A stretch of 64,000 nt of DNA from Caproiciproducens sp. MSJ-32 (GCF_018918055.1 NZ_JAHLPS010000014.1:1-64000); one strand, 5' to 3'. Positions 1 to 8,405 are shown, counted from the stretch's first letter. The notes: generated by a model from the sequence alone, not told the origin. Numbers and translations: made by a program.

Positions 1-194
1 CCATTACCACAAACAGGACAACGAGGATATCCTCTCAATATACGATTTTTCTTACCCCTACAATCTTCAAAAGTAAACTGACGTCTACAGTCTTTACATT
101 GATATTTTTGATTACCTGCTTTGTCTTTTCCAAAGCGATAGAGATTTTGACTATGGCATCTTGGACATGAAATTTTATTCAATAATTTGCACAT
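1..194 (-). CDS. Insertion-sequence transposase, N-terminal part (runs off the left edge)
   Basis: The reverse strand reads ATG at 194 into an open frame that leaves the window at base 1, so only about 64 residues are visible. They form a zinc ribbon with paired CxxC motifs (CPRCHS near residue 10, CKDCRRQF near 33) and a third pair, CPVC, at the window edge. Such N-terminal zinc ribbons are typical of IS transposases that bind their own ends. The DDE catalytic part would lie outside the window, so the IS family is left unassigned. A GGAG ribosome site sits 8 bases before the ATG, inside an inverted repeat (195-265). Whether the element is intact cannot be judged. Confidence 0.75.
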   Translation of the reverse strand, partial: MCKLLNKISCPRCHSQNLYRFGKDKAGNQKYQCKDCRRQFTFEDCRGKKNRILRGYPRCPVCGN

Positions 195-265
195 AATTTC
201 ATCTCTCCTTCGGAGGCATTTTGTTTTTCTCTATATATAAGATAACTCAAAGGGGAGATGAAATT
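195..265. repeat. Inverted repeat covering the transposase ribosome site
   Basis: AATTTCATCTCTCCTT (195-210) is matched by AAGGGGAGATGAAATT (250-265): 16 paired positions with one G-T wobble and 39 bases between the arms. On the transposase strand the arm at 195-210 contains the ribosome-binding site directly before the ATG at 194. It may also mark the IS end. A folded transcript would hide the translation start. Confidence 0.6.
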
Positions 266-314
266 CAAATATCATATAACTTAACAAAACTTCTAAATTT
301 ATATGGAGGAAATT

Positions 315-440
315 ATGAAAGGTATTGTAAAAGAAATAGCAAAATTTTATAGCTTTTACTTTGCATTCTGGGGCTTTTATTTTAGCGCTGGCTATTTCTC
401 ATACAATAAAATACCCCCTTTCAGCAGAGTTTTTATATAA
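315..440 (+). CDS. Aromatic-rich leader peptide (41 aa) of the shikimate operon
   Basis: ATG at 315 follows a good ribosome site (TGGAGGAAATT) and opens a 41-codon frame ending at TAA 438-440. Residues 11-30 are almost all aromatic: FYSFYFAFWG followed by FYFSAGYFSY, i.e. eight Phe, five Tyr and one Trp in 20 positions. This is the composition of a classical attenuation leader, in which a ribosome stalls when charged tRNA-Phe or tRNA-Tyr is scarce. A terminator hairpin (482-507) follows and aroF, first enzyme of aromatic synthesis, starts at 539. The peptide itself probably has no function beyond being translated. An overlapping frame at 361-567 is judged a shadow. Confidence 0.85.
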   Translation: MKGIVKEIAKFYSFYFAFWGFYFSAGYFSYNKIPPFSRVFI

Positions 441-481
441 ATTTAGAAACTATATAAGTATAGTTATAAATTGCTTTATTG

Positions 482-507
482 GGGAACTCTTTGGGGTTCT
501 CTTTTTT
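482..507 (+). terminator. Attenuator terminator upstream of aroF
   Basis: GGGAACTC (482-489), loop TTTG, GGGTTCTC (494-501) and six T form an intrinsic terminator in the leader. AACTCT (485-490) can instead pair with AGAGTT (426-431), and GGGG (493-496) with CCCC inside 414-418, giving a competing antiterminator. A ribosome that reaches the stop codon at 438-440 would cover 426-431 and so favour termination; a ribosome stalled on the Phe/Tyr codons would leave it free. Confidence 0.8.
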
Positions 508-538
508 ATTAAAAATATAATTAAAGGGGGCATTATTA

Positions 539-1552
539 ATGGTAGTAGTATTAAAAGCAAAAGCTAAAGAAAAAGACATAAGAAAATTAACTGAAGAATT
601 AAAAAAAGAGGGCGTAGATGTATGTCCTGTAGTAGGTAAGGAGTTAATAGTTTTGGGAATAATAGGAGATACAACAAAAATCGATCCATTAAAAATCGAA
701 GCAAATGAAATTGTAGAAAAGGTAATAAAGGTTCAGGAACCTTTTAAAAAAGCTCATAGGGCTTTTCATCCAGAAAACACTGTAGTAGAGGTTAATGGAA
801 GAAAAATAGGCGGAAATAGAATAGCAATGATAGCAGGGCCTTGTTCGGTAGAAAGCGAGGAACAAATAAGCTTTATAGCTGAGGAAGTTAAAAAGTCAGG
901 GGCAGGCTTTTTAAGAGGCGGAGCATTTAAACCAAGAACATCACCTTATAGCTTTCAAGGTTTAGAATATGATGGACTTGAATTATTAAAGATAGCTAGG
1001 GAAAAAACAGGTCTGCCAATAGTAACAGAGATAATGTCACCAAGGGATATAGAAATTTTTGAGAGAGATGTAGATATAATTCAAGTTGGTGCTAGAAATA
1101 TGCAAAACTTTGATTTATTAAAGGAATTGGGAAAGATAAATAAGCCAATATTATTAAAGAGAGGTTTTGCTGCAACTATAGAAGAATTCTTAATGAGTGC
1201 TGAATATATTTTAGCCGGTGGTAATAATAATGTAATCTTATGCGAAAGAGGAATAAGAACCTTTGAAACTTATACAAGAAATACCTTAGACCTAAGTGCA
1301 ATACCTGCAATTAAAAAGTTAAGTCATTTACCAGTAATAGTAGATCCAAGTCATGCAACAGGCAGGAGATTTATGATTGCTCCTTTAGCAAAAGCAGCGG
1401 TAGCAGTTGGAGCAGATGGCCTTATAATAGAGGTACATAATGATCCAGAAAAAGCCTTATCTGATGGACCTCAATCAATTAGACCAGAAGATTATGATGC
1501 TTTAGTAAAGGAACTAAAAGCTATTGCAGCTGCAGTTGGAAGGGAAATTTAA
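539..1552 (+). CDS. aroF: 3-deoxy-7-phosphoheptulonate (DAHP) synthase
   Basis: Catalyses condensation of phosphoenolpyruvate and erythrose 4-phosphate, the first step of the shikimate pathway. The 337-residue protein has an N-terminal ferredoxin-like regulatory domain (about 1-70), as in type I-beta enzymes, then a TIM-barrel catalytic domain with GPCSVES (100-106), KPRTSPYSFQG (131-141), LLKRG (205-209) and DPSHATG (269-275); Cys102 and His272 are expected metal ligands. ATG 539 follows AGGGGG at 525-530. It is the first structural gene behind the Phe/Tyr leader and attenuator, so transcription is probably set by aromatic amino acid supply. Feedback control through the N-terminal domain is known for relatives; which effector applies here is not visible. 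Confidence 0.95.
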   Translation: MVVVLKAKAKEKDIRKLTEELKKEGVDVCPVVGKELIVLGIIGDTTKIDPLKIEANEIVEKVIKVQEPFKKAHRAFHPENTVVEVNGRKIGGNRIAMIAGPCSVESEEQISFIAEEVKKSGAGFLRGGAFKPRTSPYSFQGLEYDGLELLKIAREKTGLPIVTEIMSPRDIEIFERDVDIIQVGARNMQNFDLLKELGKINKPILLKRGFAATIEEFLMSAEYILAGGNNNVILCERGIRTFETYTRNTLDLSAIPAIKKLSHLPVIVDPSHATGRRFMIAPLAKAAVAVGADGLIIEVHNDPEKALSDGPQSIRPEDYDALVKELKAIAAAVGREI

Positions 1553-1553
1553 A

Positions 1554-2600
1554 TTGAAGCTAAAGGTAAATTTAAAAGAAAATAGCTACTTTATTAATAT
1601 AGAAAAGGGTATTTTAAATAAAATTGCAGAAGAAATAAGAGAGGTCTTTAAAGGGGATAAGGTATTTATTATTACTGACAGAATAGTAGATAAATATTAT
1701 GGAGATAGGCTGTTAAATAATTTATTAGAAGCAGGCTATAAGGCAAAAAAGCTGGTATTAAGGGAAGGAGAATCCACAAAATCCTTTAATACTCTGCCTT
1801 TAGTTTATGATGAACTTCTTAATTTTAAATTTACAAGAAGTGATTTAATCATAGCCCTTGGGGGTGGAGTAATTGGGGACTTAGCTGGCTTTATTGCTTC
1901 AACTTACCTTAGGGGAGTTCCCTTTGTTCAATGTCCAACAACTTTACTTGCCCAAGTTGACAGCAGTGTTGGAGGAAAGGTTGGAGTTGATTTAGATAAG
2001 GGAAAAAATTTAGTAGGAAGTTTTTATCATCCAAAGAAGGTTTTAATAGACCCTATAGTTTTAGAAACTTTGACAGATAGAGTTTTCAGTGATGGAATGG
2101 CAGAAGTAATAAAGTATGGCTGTATAAAGGATAGAGAGTTTTTTTATAAATTATTAAATTATAAGAATAAAGAAGATGCTATGCACAATATTGAATATAT
2201 TATTCACACTTGCTGCAAAATAAAGGCTCAAGTTGTTGAAAAGGATGAAAAAGATACTGGAGAAAGAATGTTATTAAATTTTGGCCATACAATAGGTCAT
2301 GCAATAGAGCAGTATTATAACTATGATAAGTATACCCATGGGGAAGCTGTTGCTATCGGAATGTATATAATAAGTAAAATTTCTGAAAAATACACTATAA
2401 CAAAAGAAGGAACTTCTGAAGCAATTAAGGAAATTTTAATTAAATATAAACTGCCTTATAATTTGGATATTGATATTAAAGAACTTATAAAAACTATAGA
2501 ATTGGATAAAAAGAATTTAGGCAAGACTTTAAATATAATTGCTTTAAAGGAAATAGGGGAAAGCTTTATTTATAAAACAAAAAAGGAATTTTTTCTTTAA
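1554..2600 (+). CDS. aroB: 3-dehydroquinate synthase
   Basis: Converts DAHP to 3-dehydroquinate using NAD+ and a divalent metal. The 348-residue length is normal for the family. Visible motifs are the nucleotide-binding stretch GGGVIGDLAGF, the TTLLAQVDSSVGGK segment, and metal-ligand sites in DGMAEVIKYG, FGHTIGHA and THGEA. The start is taken as TTG 1554, just after the aroF stop (1550-1552), because GGAAGGG at 1538-1544 is correctly spaced for it; an earlier in-frame TTG at 1524 would overlap aroF by 29 bases and add residues that do not look like the family. Translation is probably coupled to aroF. Confidence 0.93.
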   Translation: MKLKVNLKENSYFINIEKGILNKIAEEIREVFKGDKVFIITDRIVDKYYGDRLLNNLLEAGYKAKKLVLREGESTKSFNTLPLVYDELLNFKFTRSDLIIALGGGVIGDLAGFIASTYLRGVPFVQCPTTLLAQVDSSVGGKVGVDLDKGKNLVGSFYHPKKVLIDPIVLETLTDRVFSDGMAEVIKYGCIKDREFFYKLLNYKNKEDAMHNIEYIIHTCCKIKAQVVEKDEKDTGERMLLNFGHTIGHAIEQYYNYDKYTHGEAVAIGMYIISKISEKYTITKEGTSEAIKEILIKYKLPYNLDIDIKELIKTIELDKKNLGKTLNIIALKEIGESFIYKTKKEFFL

Positions 2601-2615
2601 GAGAGGGGAAATCTT

Positions 2616-3911
2616 ATGAATAAATTACACTTAAAAAAATCACTTCTTAGTGGAAGTGTAAAAGTTCCTCCTTCAAAGAGTATAGCTCATAGAGCCATTA
2701 TTTGTGCAGCCCTTGGAAAGGAAACATCTGTAGTAGAAAATATAGATTATTCTGATGATATTATAGCAACCATAAGCGCCATGGAGGAATTAGGGGCGAT
2801 AATAGAGAAAAATCCTGACAGTCTTAATATTACAGGTATCTTTAATGAAAAGGCAGTAAGAAAAAATGCAAGGGATATAAATTGTAAGGAATCTGGTTCT
2901 ACCCTGAGGTTTTTAGTACCGATTTCCTTATTATTTGATGGAATTTCTAAATTTACTGGAGAAGGGAATTTAGGAAAAAGACCCTTAGATGTTTATTATA
3001 ATATTTTTGCTGAACAAGGAATTAAATATAATTATACAAAGGATAAATTAGATTTAATAATTAAGGGGCTTCTAAAGCCTGGAACTTTTACAGTCCCAGG
3101 AAATATAAGCTCTCAATTTATATCAGGACTTTTATTTGCCCTGCCTTTATTAAAGGGAGATTCAAAGATTATTATAACAACAGAACTTGAATCAAAGGGC
3201 TATTTAGATTTAACTATTTCCTGCATGAAGGACTTTGGAGTAGAAATAATAAATAAGGATTATAAGGAACTTATAATTAAGGGAAATCAAAGCTATAAAT
3301 CAAGGAACTACAGGGTTGAAGGAGACTACTCCCAGGCTGCCTTTTACTTAGTAGCAGACCTAATTGGCTCAAAGGTAAAAGTAAAAGACTTAAATTTAAC
3401 TTCCCTTCAAGGAGATAAGGCTGTTATAGATATATTAGAGAGTATGGGAGCAAAATTTTATAAGGAAGAAGATGGAATTGGGTGTACAGCTCCTTATGAA
3501 ATTAAATCAACAATTATAAATGGATCTCAATGTCCAGATATAATACCAGTTTTATCTGTTGCCGCAGCCTTAGCCAAGGGAAAAACAGAAATAATAAATG
3601 CAGGAAGATTAAGGATAAAGGAATGTGATAGATTAAGGGCTGTTGCAAGTGAGCTTAATAAGATTGGTGCAAAAATAGAAGAAAAGGAAGATGGCTTAGT
3701 AATATATGGAGTAGAAGAATTTAAGGGAGGTGTTGATGTCTGGAGCTGGAAGGATCATAGAATTGCAATGACCTTGGCAATAGCATCAACTAGATGTAAG
3801 GAAGCTATAAATCTTATTGATTATGACTGTGTAGCTAAGTCCTATCCAAGTTTCTTCGAGGACTTTAAAACTTTAGGAGGAATTGCAGATGAGTGGAATA
3901 TGGGGAAATAA
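2616..3911 (+). CDS. aroA: 3-phosphoshikimate 1-carboxyvinyltransferase (EPSP synthase)
   Basis: Joins phosphoenolpyruvate to shikimate 3-phosphate. The 431-residue protein shows the two-domain family landmarks: PPSKSIAHRA near residue 18, ESGSTLRFL near 92, GDYSQAAFY near 237, RIKECDRLRA near 335 and DHRIAM near 383. The PEP-site loop reads KESGSTLRF rather than the LGNAGTAMRPL of enteric enzymes, a Firmicute-like variant; glyphosate sensitivity cannot be deduced from it. ATG 2616 follows GAGAGGGGAAA. The 3' end overlaps aroC by 23 bases. Confidence 0.94.
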   Translation: MNKLHLKKSLLSGSVKVPPSKSIAHRAIICAALGKETSVVENIDYSDDIIATISAMEELGAIIEKNPDSLNITGIFNEKAVRKNARDINCKESGSTLRFLVPISLLFDGISKFTGEGNLGKRPLDVYYNIFAEQGIKYNYTKDKLDLIIKGLLKPGTFTVPGNISSQFISGLLFALPLLKGDSKIIITTELESKGYLDLTISCMKDFGVEIINKDYKELIIKGNQSYKSRNYRVEGDYSQAAFYLVADLIGSKVKVKDLNLTSLQGDKAVIDILESMGAKFYKEEDGIGCTAPYEIKSTIINGSQCPDIIPVLSVAAALAKGKTEIINAGRLRIKECDRLRAVASELNKIGAKIEEKEDGLVIYGVEEFKGGVDVWSWKDHRIAMTLAIASTRCKEAINLIDYDCVAKSYPSFFEDFKTLGGIADEWNMGK

Positions 3912-4974
3912 CATAAAAGTTTCAATATTTGGCGAATCTCATGGTAATGCTATAGGCATAACCATAGATGGCTTGCCATCTGGTTTTGAAATAGACATGG
4001 AAAAGCTGCTTTTTGAGATGGAAAGAAGGGCGCCAGGGAAAAATGAATTGTCTACTGCAAGAAAAGAGAAGGACCTTCCTGAAATATTAAGCGGATACTT
4101 TGAAGGAAGAACAACAGGTACTCCCCTATGTGCGATAATTAGAAATAAGGATACAAGGTCTAAGGATTATAGCAGACTTAAGGATTATATGAGACCTGGC
4201 CATGCAGATTATACTGGAAATATAAGATATTCAGGCTTTAATGATTATAGAGGTGGAGGTCATTTTTCAGGAAGAATAACAGCTCCCTTAGTTTTTGCAG
4301 GAGCTATATGTAAGCAGCTTTTAGAAAAAGAGGGCATATATATAGCTTCCCACATATCTTCAATAAAGGATATAAAGGATGACGACTTTAATGGAATCAA
4401 TTTAACTAAGGAAGAACTATTAAGATTAAGGGAAGAGGAGCTTCCTTTATTAAATAAATCCTTAGAGCATAAGATCAGGCATAAAATTTTACAAGCTAAA
4501 TATGAGGGAGATTCAGTTGGAGGAACAATTGAATGTGCAATAATAGGAATTAAGGCTGGTCTAGGAAACCCCTTCTTTGATTCAGTTGAATCAACCTTTG
4601 CCCATTTAATCTTTAGCGTTCCGGCAGTAAAAGGAATAGAATTTGGTAAGGGCTTTGAAATGACAAGGATGTTTGGCTCAGAAGCAAATGATGAATTTTA
4701 TTATGATGGGGATTTAGTAAAAACAAAAACTAATAATAATGGAGGAATACTAGGGGGCATAACAAATGGAATGCCAGTAATCTTTAAGGTTGCAATAAAG
4801 CCTACAGCTTCTATTGCCAAGGAACAAAATACAATAGATATAAATAACAAGACAAATGTTAAGTTTAGGGTTGAAGGAAGACACGATCCTTGCATAGTTC
4901 AAAGGGCAGTGCCAGTAATTGAAGCAGTGGCAGCCATAGGAATATTGGATTTAATTAAGGGGGCAGGGCAGTGA
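3889..4974 (+). CDS. aroC: Chorismate synthase
   Basis: Makes chorismate from EPSP with reduced FMN as cofactor, closing the common aromatic pathway. Family motifs visible are FGESHG near residue 13, the RRAPGKNELST segment, RPGHAD near 104 and the C-terminal GRHDPCIVQRAVPV. ATG 3889 is chosen because AGGAGG (3875-3880), inside the end of aroA, lies eight bases before it; the in-frame TTG at 3883 has no such spacing. The gene begins inside aroA and its TGA (4972-4974) overlaps the GTG of pheA, so the three reading frames are translationally linked. Confidence 0.94.
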   Translation: MSGIWGNNIKVSIFGESHGNAIGITIDGLPSGFEIDMEKLLFEMERRAPGKNELSTARKEKDLPEILSGYFEGRTTGTPLCAIIRNKDTRSKDYSRLKDYMRPGHADYTGNIRYSGFNDYRGGGHFSGRITAPLVFAGAICKQLLEKEGIYIASHISSIKDIKDDDFNGINLTKEELLRLREEELPLLNKSLEHKIRHKILQAKYEGDSVGGTIECAIIGIKAGLGNPFFDSVESTFAHLIFSVPAVKGIEFGKGFEMTRMFGSEANDEFYYDGDLVKTKTNNNGGILGGITNGMPVIFKVAIKPTASIAKEQNTIDINNKTNVKFRVEGRHDPCIVQRAVPVIEAVAAIGILDLIKGAGQ

Positions 4975-6092
4975 GTAAATTAGAGGACTATAGAAAGGAA
5001 ATTGACTTAATAGATAAGGAGCTTGTTTCTCTTTTTGAAAGAAGAATGGACCTTGCAGTAAAGGTAGGGGAATATAAAAAGGAAAATAATCTTCCTATAT
5101 TAAATGAAGCAAGGGAAAAGGAAGTAATTAGAAAAAATATATCAAAGCTTAAAAATATAAATTACTCAAATATAACAGAAGAGTTTTTTGAAAAGATAAT
5201 GGAGCTTAGCAGATCCCTTCAAAGGAATATAGTTAAAGAAGAAGCTGATGAAAGTTATATAAATAAGGAAGAAATGGTAATTGGCTATCAGGGAGTGGAA
5301 GGAGCCTTTAGTGAGGAAGCAGTTTTAAAGTTTTTCAATAATCCTAAAAATACAAAAAAATATGAGCATTTTGAGGATGTCTTTGAGGCCATAGCGAAAA
5401 AAGAAATTAATTATGGGGTATTACCAATAGAAAATTCCTATACTGGAGCTATAAGTGAAGTTTATGACCTGTTAGTTAAATATGGCTTTTATATAATTGG
5501 AGAAGAATGTGTAAAGATAGATCAGCATTTAATTGGAATTAAGGGTGCTGCTTTAGAGGAAATTGAAGAAATTTATTCCCACCCTCAAGGCTTTCATCAA
5601 AGTAAAAAATTTTTAAGTCAATTTGATAAGGTTAAGCTTATTCCTTACTATAATACAGCCATAAGCGCTAAATATGTAGCTGATTTAAAGGATAAAAGGA
5701 AAGCTGCCATTGGAAGCAGAAGGGCAGCTGAGATATACGGCTTAGAAATATTAAAGGAAAAGATAAATGATAAAAAAGATAACTGTACCAAGTTTATAAT
5801 TATATCTAGAAAGCCTAATTATGATAAAAAGAGCGATAAAATAAGTGTAGTATTTTCGCTGGAAGATAAGGCAGGGAATTTGTATAGTTTATTAAGATAT
5901 TTTGCAGAAAATAATATAAACATGATAAAGATAGAATCAAGGCCAAATAAAAATGAATCCTGGAAATACCTTCTTTATGTAGATTTTGAAGGAAATTTAG
6001 AAAATGAATATGTAAGAAAGGCCTTAAGCAGCATAGAAGAAAACAGCAGATATTTCAGGGTATTAGGAAGTTATAAATCAAGTTTAAAATAA
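4971..6092 (+). CDS. pheA: Bifunctional chorismate mutase / prephenate dehydratase
   Basis: Commits chorismate to phenylalanine by making prephenate and then phenylpyruvate. The 373 residues hold, in order, a chorismate mutase domain (about 1-90, beginning LEDYRKEIDLIDKEL), a prephenate dehydratase domain (about 100-280, with GYQGVEGAFSEEA, LPIENSYTGA and SRRAAEIYG) and an ACT domain (about 295-370) with the ESRP motif that binds phenylalanine in relatives. GTG 4971 overlaps the aroC stop (GTGA). Fusion of the three modules is usual. Allosteric Phe inhibition is inferred from the ACT domain and would add to the leader control. Confidence 0.94.
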   Translation: MSKLEDYRKEIDLIDKELVSLFERRMDLAVKVGEYKKENNLPILNEAREKEVIRKNISKLKNINYSNITEEFFEKIMELSRSLQRNIVKEEADESYINKEEMVIGYQGVEGAFSEEAVLKFFNNPKNTKKYEHFEDVFEAIAKKEINYGVLPIENSYTGAISEVYDLLVKYGFYIIGEECVKIDQHLIGIKGAALEEIEEIYSHPQGFHQSKKFLSQFDKVKLIPYYNTAISAKYVADLKDKRKAAIGSRRAAEIYGLEILKEKINDKKDNCTKFIIISRKPNYDKKSDKISVVFSLEDKAGNLYSLLRYFAENNINMIKIESRPNKNESWKYLLYVDFEGNLENEYVRKALSSIEENSRYFRVLGSYKSSLK

Positions 6093-6106
6093 AAGAAGGT
6101 GACTTT

Positions 6107-6931
6107 ATGGAGTTTTATGGTTTATTGGGAGAAAAACTTTCCCATAGTCTATCAGAGGAAATTCATAGGGAAATATTAAAATATATAGGGGAAGAGGGAG
6201 CCTATAAATTATTTGAAGTTGAAGAAAAGGACCTAGAGGCTTTTGCTAATGCCTTAAAAATCTTAAAGGTCAAGGGCTCTAATGTTACCATTCCTTATAA
6301 GGAAAAAATAATGAAATATTTAGATCATATATCAGAAGAGGCTAAAAGAATTGGAGCTGTAAATACAATATCCTTGCTTAATGGAAAACTTTATGGAGAT
6401 AATTCTGATTATTATGGATTTGCCTATATGTTAAAGCTTCATAAGATAGATTTAAAGGATAAAACTGCTGTTATTTTAGGCAGTGGTGGAGCAAGCAAGG
6501 CTGTGCTATGTTATTTATTAGATATGGGGATAGGCAGGGTTTATATTGTAAGCAGAAATCCTAAGAAAAATGAATTTACTCAAAATAATGTAGAAATGAT
6601 AAGCTATAAGGAACTGGAAGGCATAAAAGGAGATATAATCATAAATTCAACTCCCCTTGGCATGTATCCTAAGGTGGATGCTTCTCCAGTTAATGAAGAT
6701 ATATTAAGGAATTTTAATATTCTAGTAGATTTAATATATAATCCAATTGAAACTAAGTTTTTAGAAATGGGAAGAAAGCTTGGAAAGCAAACTGTTGGTG
6801 GTTTATATATGCTTATTGGGCAGGCCCTTAAAGCCCAGGAAATATGGCAGCAAAGGCCTATCGACAAGGAAATAATAAAAGAAATATATGATAAATTAAA
6901 AAATCATCCTAAAATAAATAAAAATAATTAA
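6107..6931 (+). CDS. aroE: Shikimate dehydrogenase
   Basis: Reduces 3-dehydroshikimate to shikimate with NADPH. The 274-residue length is standard. Visible are the N-terminal substrate site (LGEKLSHSLSE near 7, SNVTIPYKEKIM near 57), the dinucleotide-binding glycine motif GSGGASKA near 127, NSTPLGMYP near 180 and the C-terminal GGLYMLIGQA. ATG 6107 follows AGAAGGTGA. It sits fifth-from-last in the aromatic operon, 14 bases after pheA and 11 before aroK. Note that dehydroquinate dehydratase, the preceding pathway step, is not found in this window. Confidence 0.94.
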   Translation: MEFYGLLGEKLSHSLSEEIHREILKYIGEEGAYKLFEVEEKDLEAFANALKILKVKGSNVTIPYKEKIMKYLDHISEEAKRIGAVNTISLLNGKLYGDNSDYYGFAYMLKLHKIDLKDKTAVILGSGGASKAVLCYLLDMGIGRVYIVSRNPKKNEFTQNNVEMISYKELEGIKGDIIINSTPLGMYPKVDASPVNEDILRNFNILVDLIYNPIETKFLEMGRKLGKQTVGGLYMLIGQALKAQEIWQQRPIDKEIIKEIYDKLKNHPKINKNN

Positions 6932-6942
6932 GAGGAAAGCTT

Positions 6943-7446
6943 ATGAATAAGGAATTGATTTTATTAATAGGAATGCCTGGAGCAGGAAAAAGTACTATAG
7001 GAAGGCTCTTAGCTTCAAAATTAGGCTATGATTTTTGCGATATGGATCTTTATATTGAAGAAAAGACTAATAAAGCAGTTAAGGAGCTTTTTGCCATAAG
7101 TGAGGATTATTTTAGAGCTTGTGAAAGTGAGGCATGTTTAGAACTTTCTAAAAAAAAGAGAACAGTTATAGCAAGCGGCGGCGGAGTAGTTAAAAGAAAG
7201 GAAAATATAGATGCCTTTAAAGATAAGGCTGTAATTATTTATATTTTTAGGTCTGTTGAAGATATTTTAAAGGATATAGATACAGAAAGCAGACCTCTAT
7301 TAAAGGATGGAAAGGCCCGCCTTTATAGCTTATATGAAGAAAGGCATAAGTTATATGAGAAATACTGCCACTACAAAGTAGCAAATGATGGGACAATTAG
7401 TGATGTGCTAGATAATATTATTAAAATAATAAATAAAAAGTGCTAA
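6943..7446 (+). CDS. aroK: Shikimate kinase
   Basis: Phosphorylates shikimate at the 3-position with ATP. The 167-residue P-loop kinase has GMPGAGKST (Walker A, about 9-17), the DMD/YxxxxF substrate region near 33-60, the glycine-rich ASGGGVV near 78 and SRPLL in the lid. ATG 6943 follows AGAGGAAAGC. The final codons AAG TGC TAA are built into an intrinsic terminator (7435-7455), with the stop codon as the loop, so the main aromatic operon ends here. Confidence 0.94.
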   Translation: MNKELILLIGMPGAGKSTIGRLLASKLGYDFCDMDLYIEEKTNKAVKELFAISEDYFRACESEACLELSKKKRTVIASGGGVVKRKENIDAFKDKAVIIYIFRSVEDILKDIDTESRPLLKDGKARLYSLYEERHKLYEKYCHYKVANDGTISDVLDNIIKIINKKC

Positions 7447-7455
7447 GCACTTTTT
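7435..7455 (+). terminator. Terminator at the end of aroK
   Basis: AAAAGTGC, loop TAA, GCACTTTT plus T residues. The loop is the aroK stop codon itself. This ends the seven-gene operon; tyrA therefore probably depends on read-through or its own promoter. Confidence 0.8.
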
Positions 7456-7481
7456 ATTAGTACGAAGTGTATAGGTAAACT

Positions 7482-7507
7482 AAAAGATTGCTTCGCAATC
7501 TTTATTA
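7482..7507. repeat. AAAGATTGC/GCAATCTTT hairpin element
   Basis: A nine-pair hairpin AAAGATTGC-TTC-GCAATCTTT followed by ATTA. Near-identical hairpins occur at 20633, 23985, 24139, 38641 and 63560, always outside intact genes, so this is a dispersed element as well as a possible second terminator before tyrA. Confidence 0.75.
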
Positions 7508-7534
7508 AATAGGAAGAGAGGGTAGGATAGTAGT

Positions 7535-8383
7535 ATGGAAGGGAAGAATTTAAAAATTTTAATTGTAGGGCTTGGTGTTATAGGGGGAAGTTATGCTATG
7601 GCACTTAGGGCAGTAGGTTATAAGGAGATTTATGGAATAGATATAGATTTAGAAACTATAAAAAAGGCTAAAGCTCTTGGAATAATAAAGGAAGGATATT
7701 CAAAGGGGAAGGATATTATTAAAGATATGGATTTAATAGTAATTTCCTTATATCCTAGGTTAGTAAAAGATTTTATCTTAGAAAACAGGGAATACTTTAA
7801 AGCTGGAAGTCTTATAACAGATGTAACAGGAGTTAAGGAGCTATTTGTTCAAAAAATTTTAGATATATTGCCTGAGGATGTAGATTTTATTTTTGGACAT
7901 CCTATGGCTGGGCGAGAAAAAAAGGGAATAGATTATGCCTCAAAGGAAGTATTTAAGGGTGCAAATTATTTGATAACCTTAACTGAAAAAAATAAGAAGG
8001 AAAATATAGAACTTTTAGAAAAGATAATTTATGACCTTGGATTTAAAAATATAAAATATGTTAGTCCGAGCTACCATGACAAAATGATAGGCTTTACAAG
8101 TCAGCTTCCTCATGCTATTGCTGTAGCCTTAATTAATAGTGATGAAGAGGGAAGAGATACAGGAAAGTTTATTGGAGACAGCTATAGGGACTTAACAAGA
8201 ATAGCTAATATTAATGAAGATTTATGGAGTGAATTATTTTTTGAGAATAAGGAGAACCTGCTTGAGGCAATAAATAATTTTATGTACGAATTAAATAAGA
8301 TAAAAAGAGCCTTATTAAATGATGATGAAAAATTATTAAAGGAGTTATTTATAAAATCAAGCAGGCGAAGGGAAAGATTATAA
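7535..8383 (+). CDS. tyrA: Prephenate dehydrogenase
   Basis: Oxidatively decarboxylates prephenate to 4-hydroxyphenylpyruvate for tyrosine. The protein is 282 residues with an N-terminal dinucleotide fold (VGLGVIGGSYAMAL, about 10-23) and the catalytic GHPMAGREKKG near residue 120, then an all-helical dimer domain. There is no C-terminal ACT domain, so direct tyrosine inhibition through ACT is not expected. It follows aroK by 88 bases that hold a terminator and a dispersed hairpin, and it ends with its own strong terminator. The ribosome site is GGTAGGATAG before ATG 7535. Confidence 0.92.
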   Translation: MEGKNLKILIVGLGVIGGSYAMALRAVGYKEIYGIDIDLETIKKAKALGIIKEGYSKGKDIIKDMDLIVISLYPRLVKDFILENREYFKAGSLITDVTGVKELFVQKILDILPEDVDFIFGHPMAGREKKGIDYASKEVFKGANYLITLTEKNKKENIELLEKIIYDLGFKNIKYVSPSYHDKMIGFTSQLPHAIAVALINSDEEGRDTGKFIGDSYRDLTRIANINEDLWSELFFENKENLLEAINNFMYELNKIKRALLNDDEKLLKELFIKSSRRRERL

Positions 8384-8405
8384 TTATAATATGAAGTAAG
8401 ATAAT

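Noticed and set aside
361-567. 68-codon open frame overlapping the leader peptide
   Set aside because: It has no ribosome site, runs through the attenuator and into aroF, and is out of frame with the aromatic leader, which has a good start.
1524-1553. Earlier TTG start for aroB
   Set aside because: It would overlap aroF and has no ribosome site, whereas TTG 1554 is well spaced from GGAAGGG.
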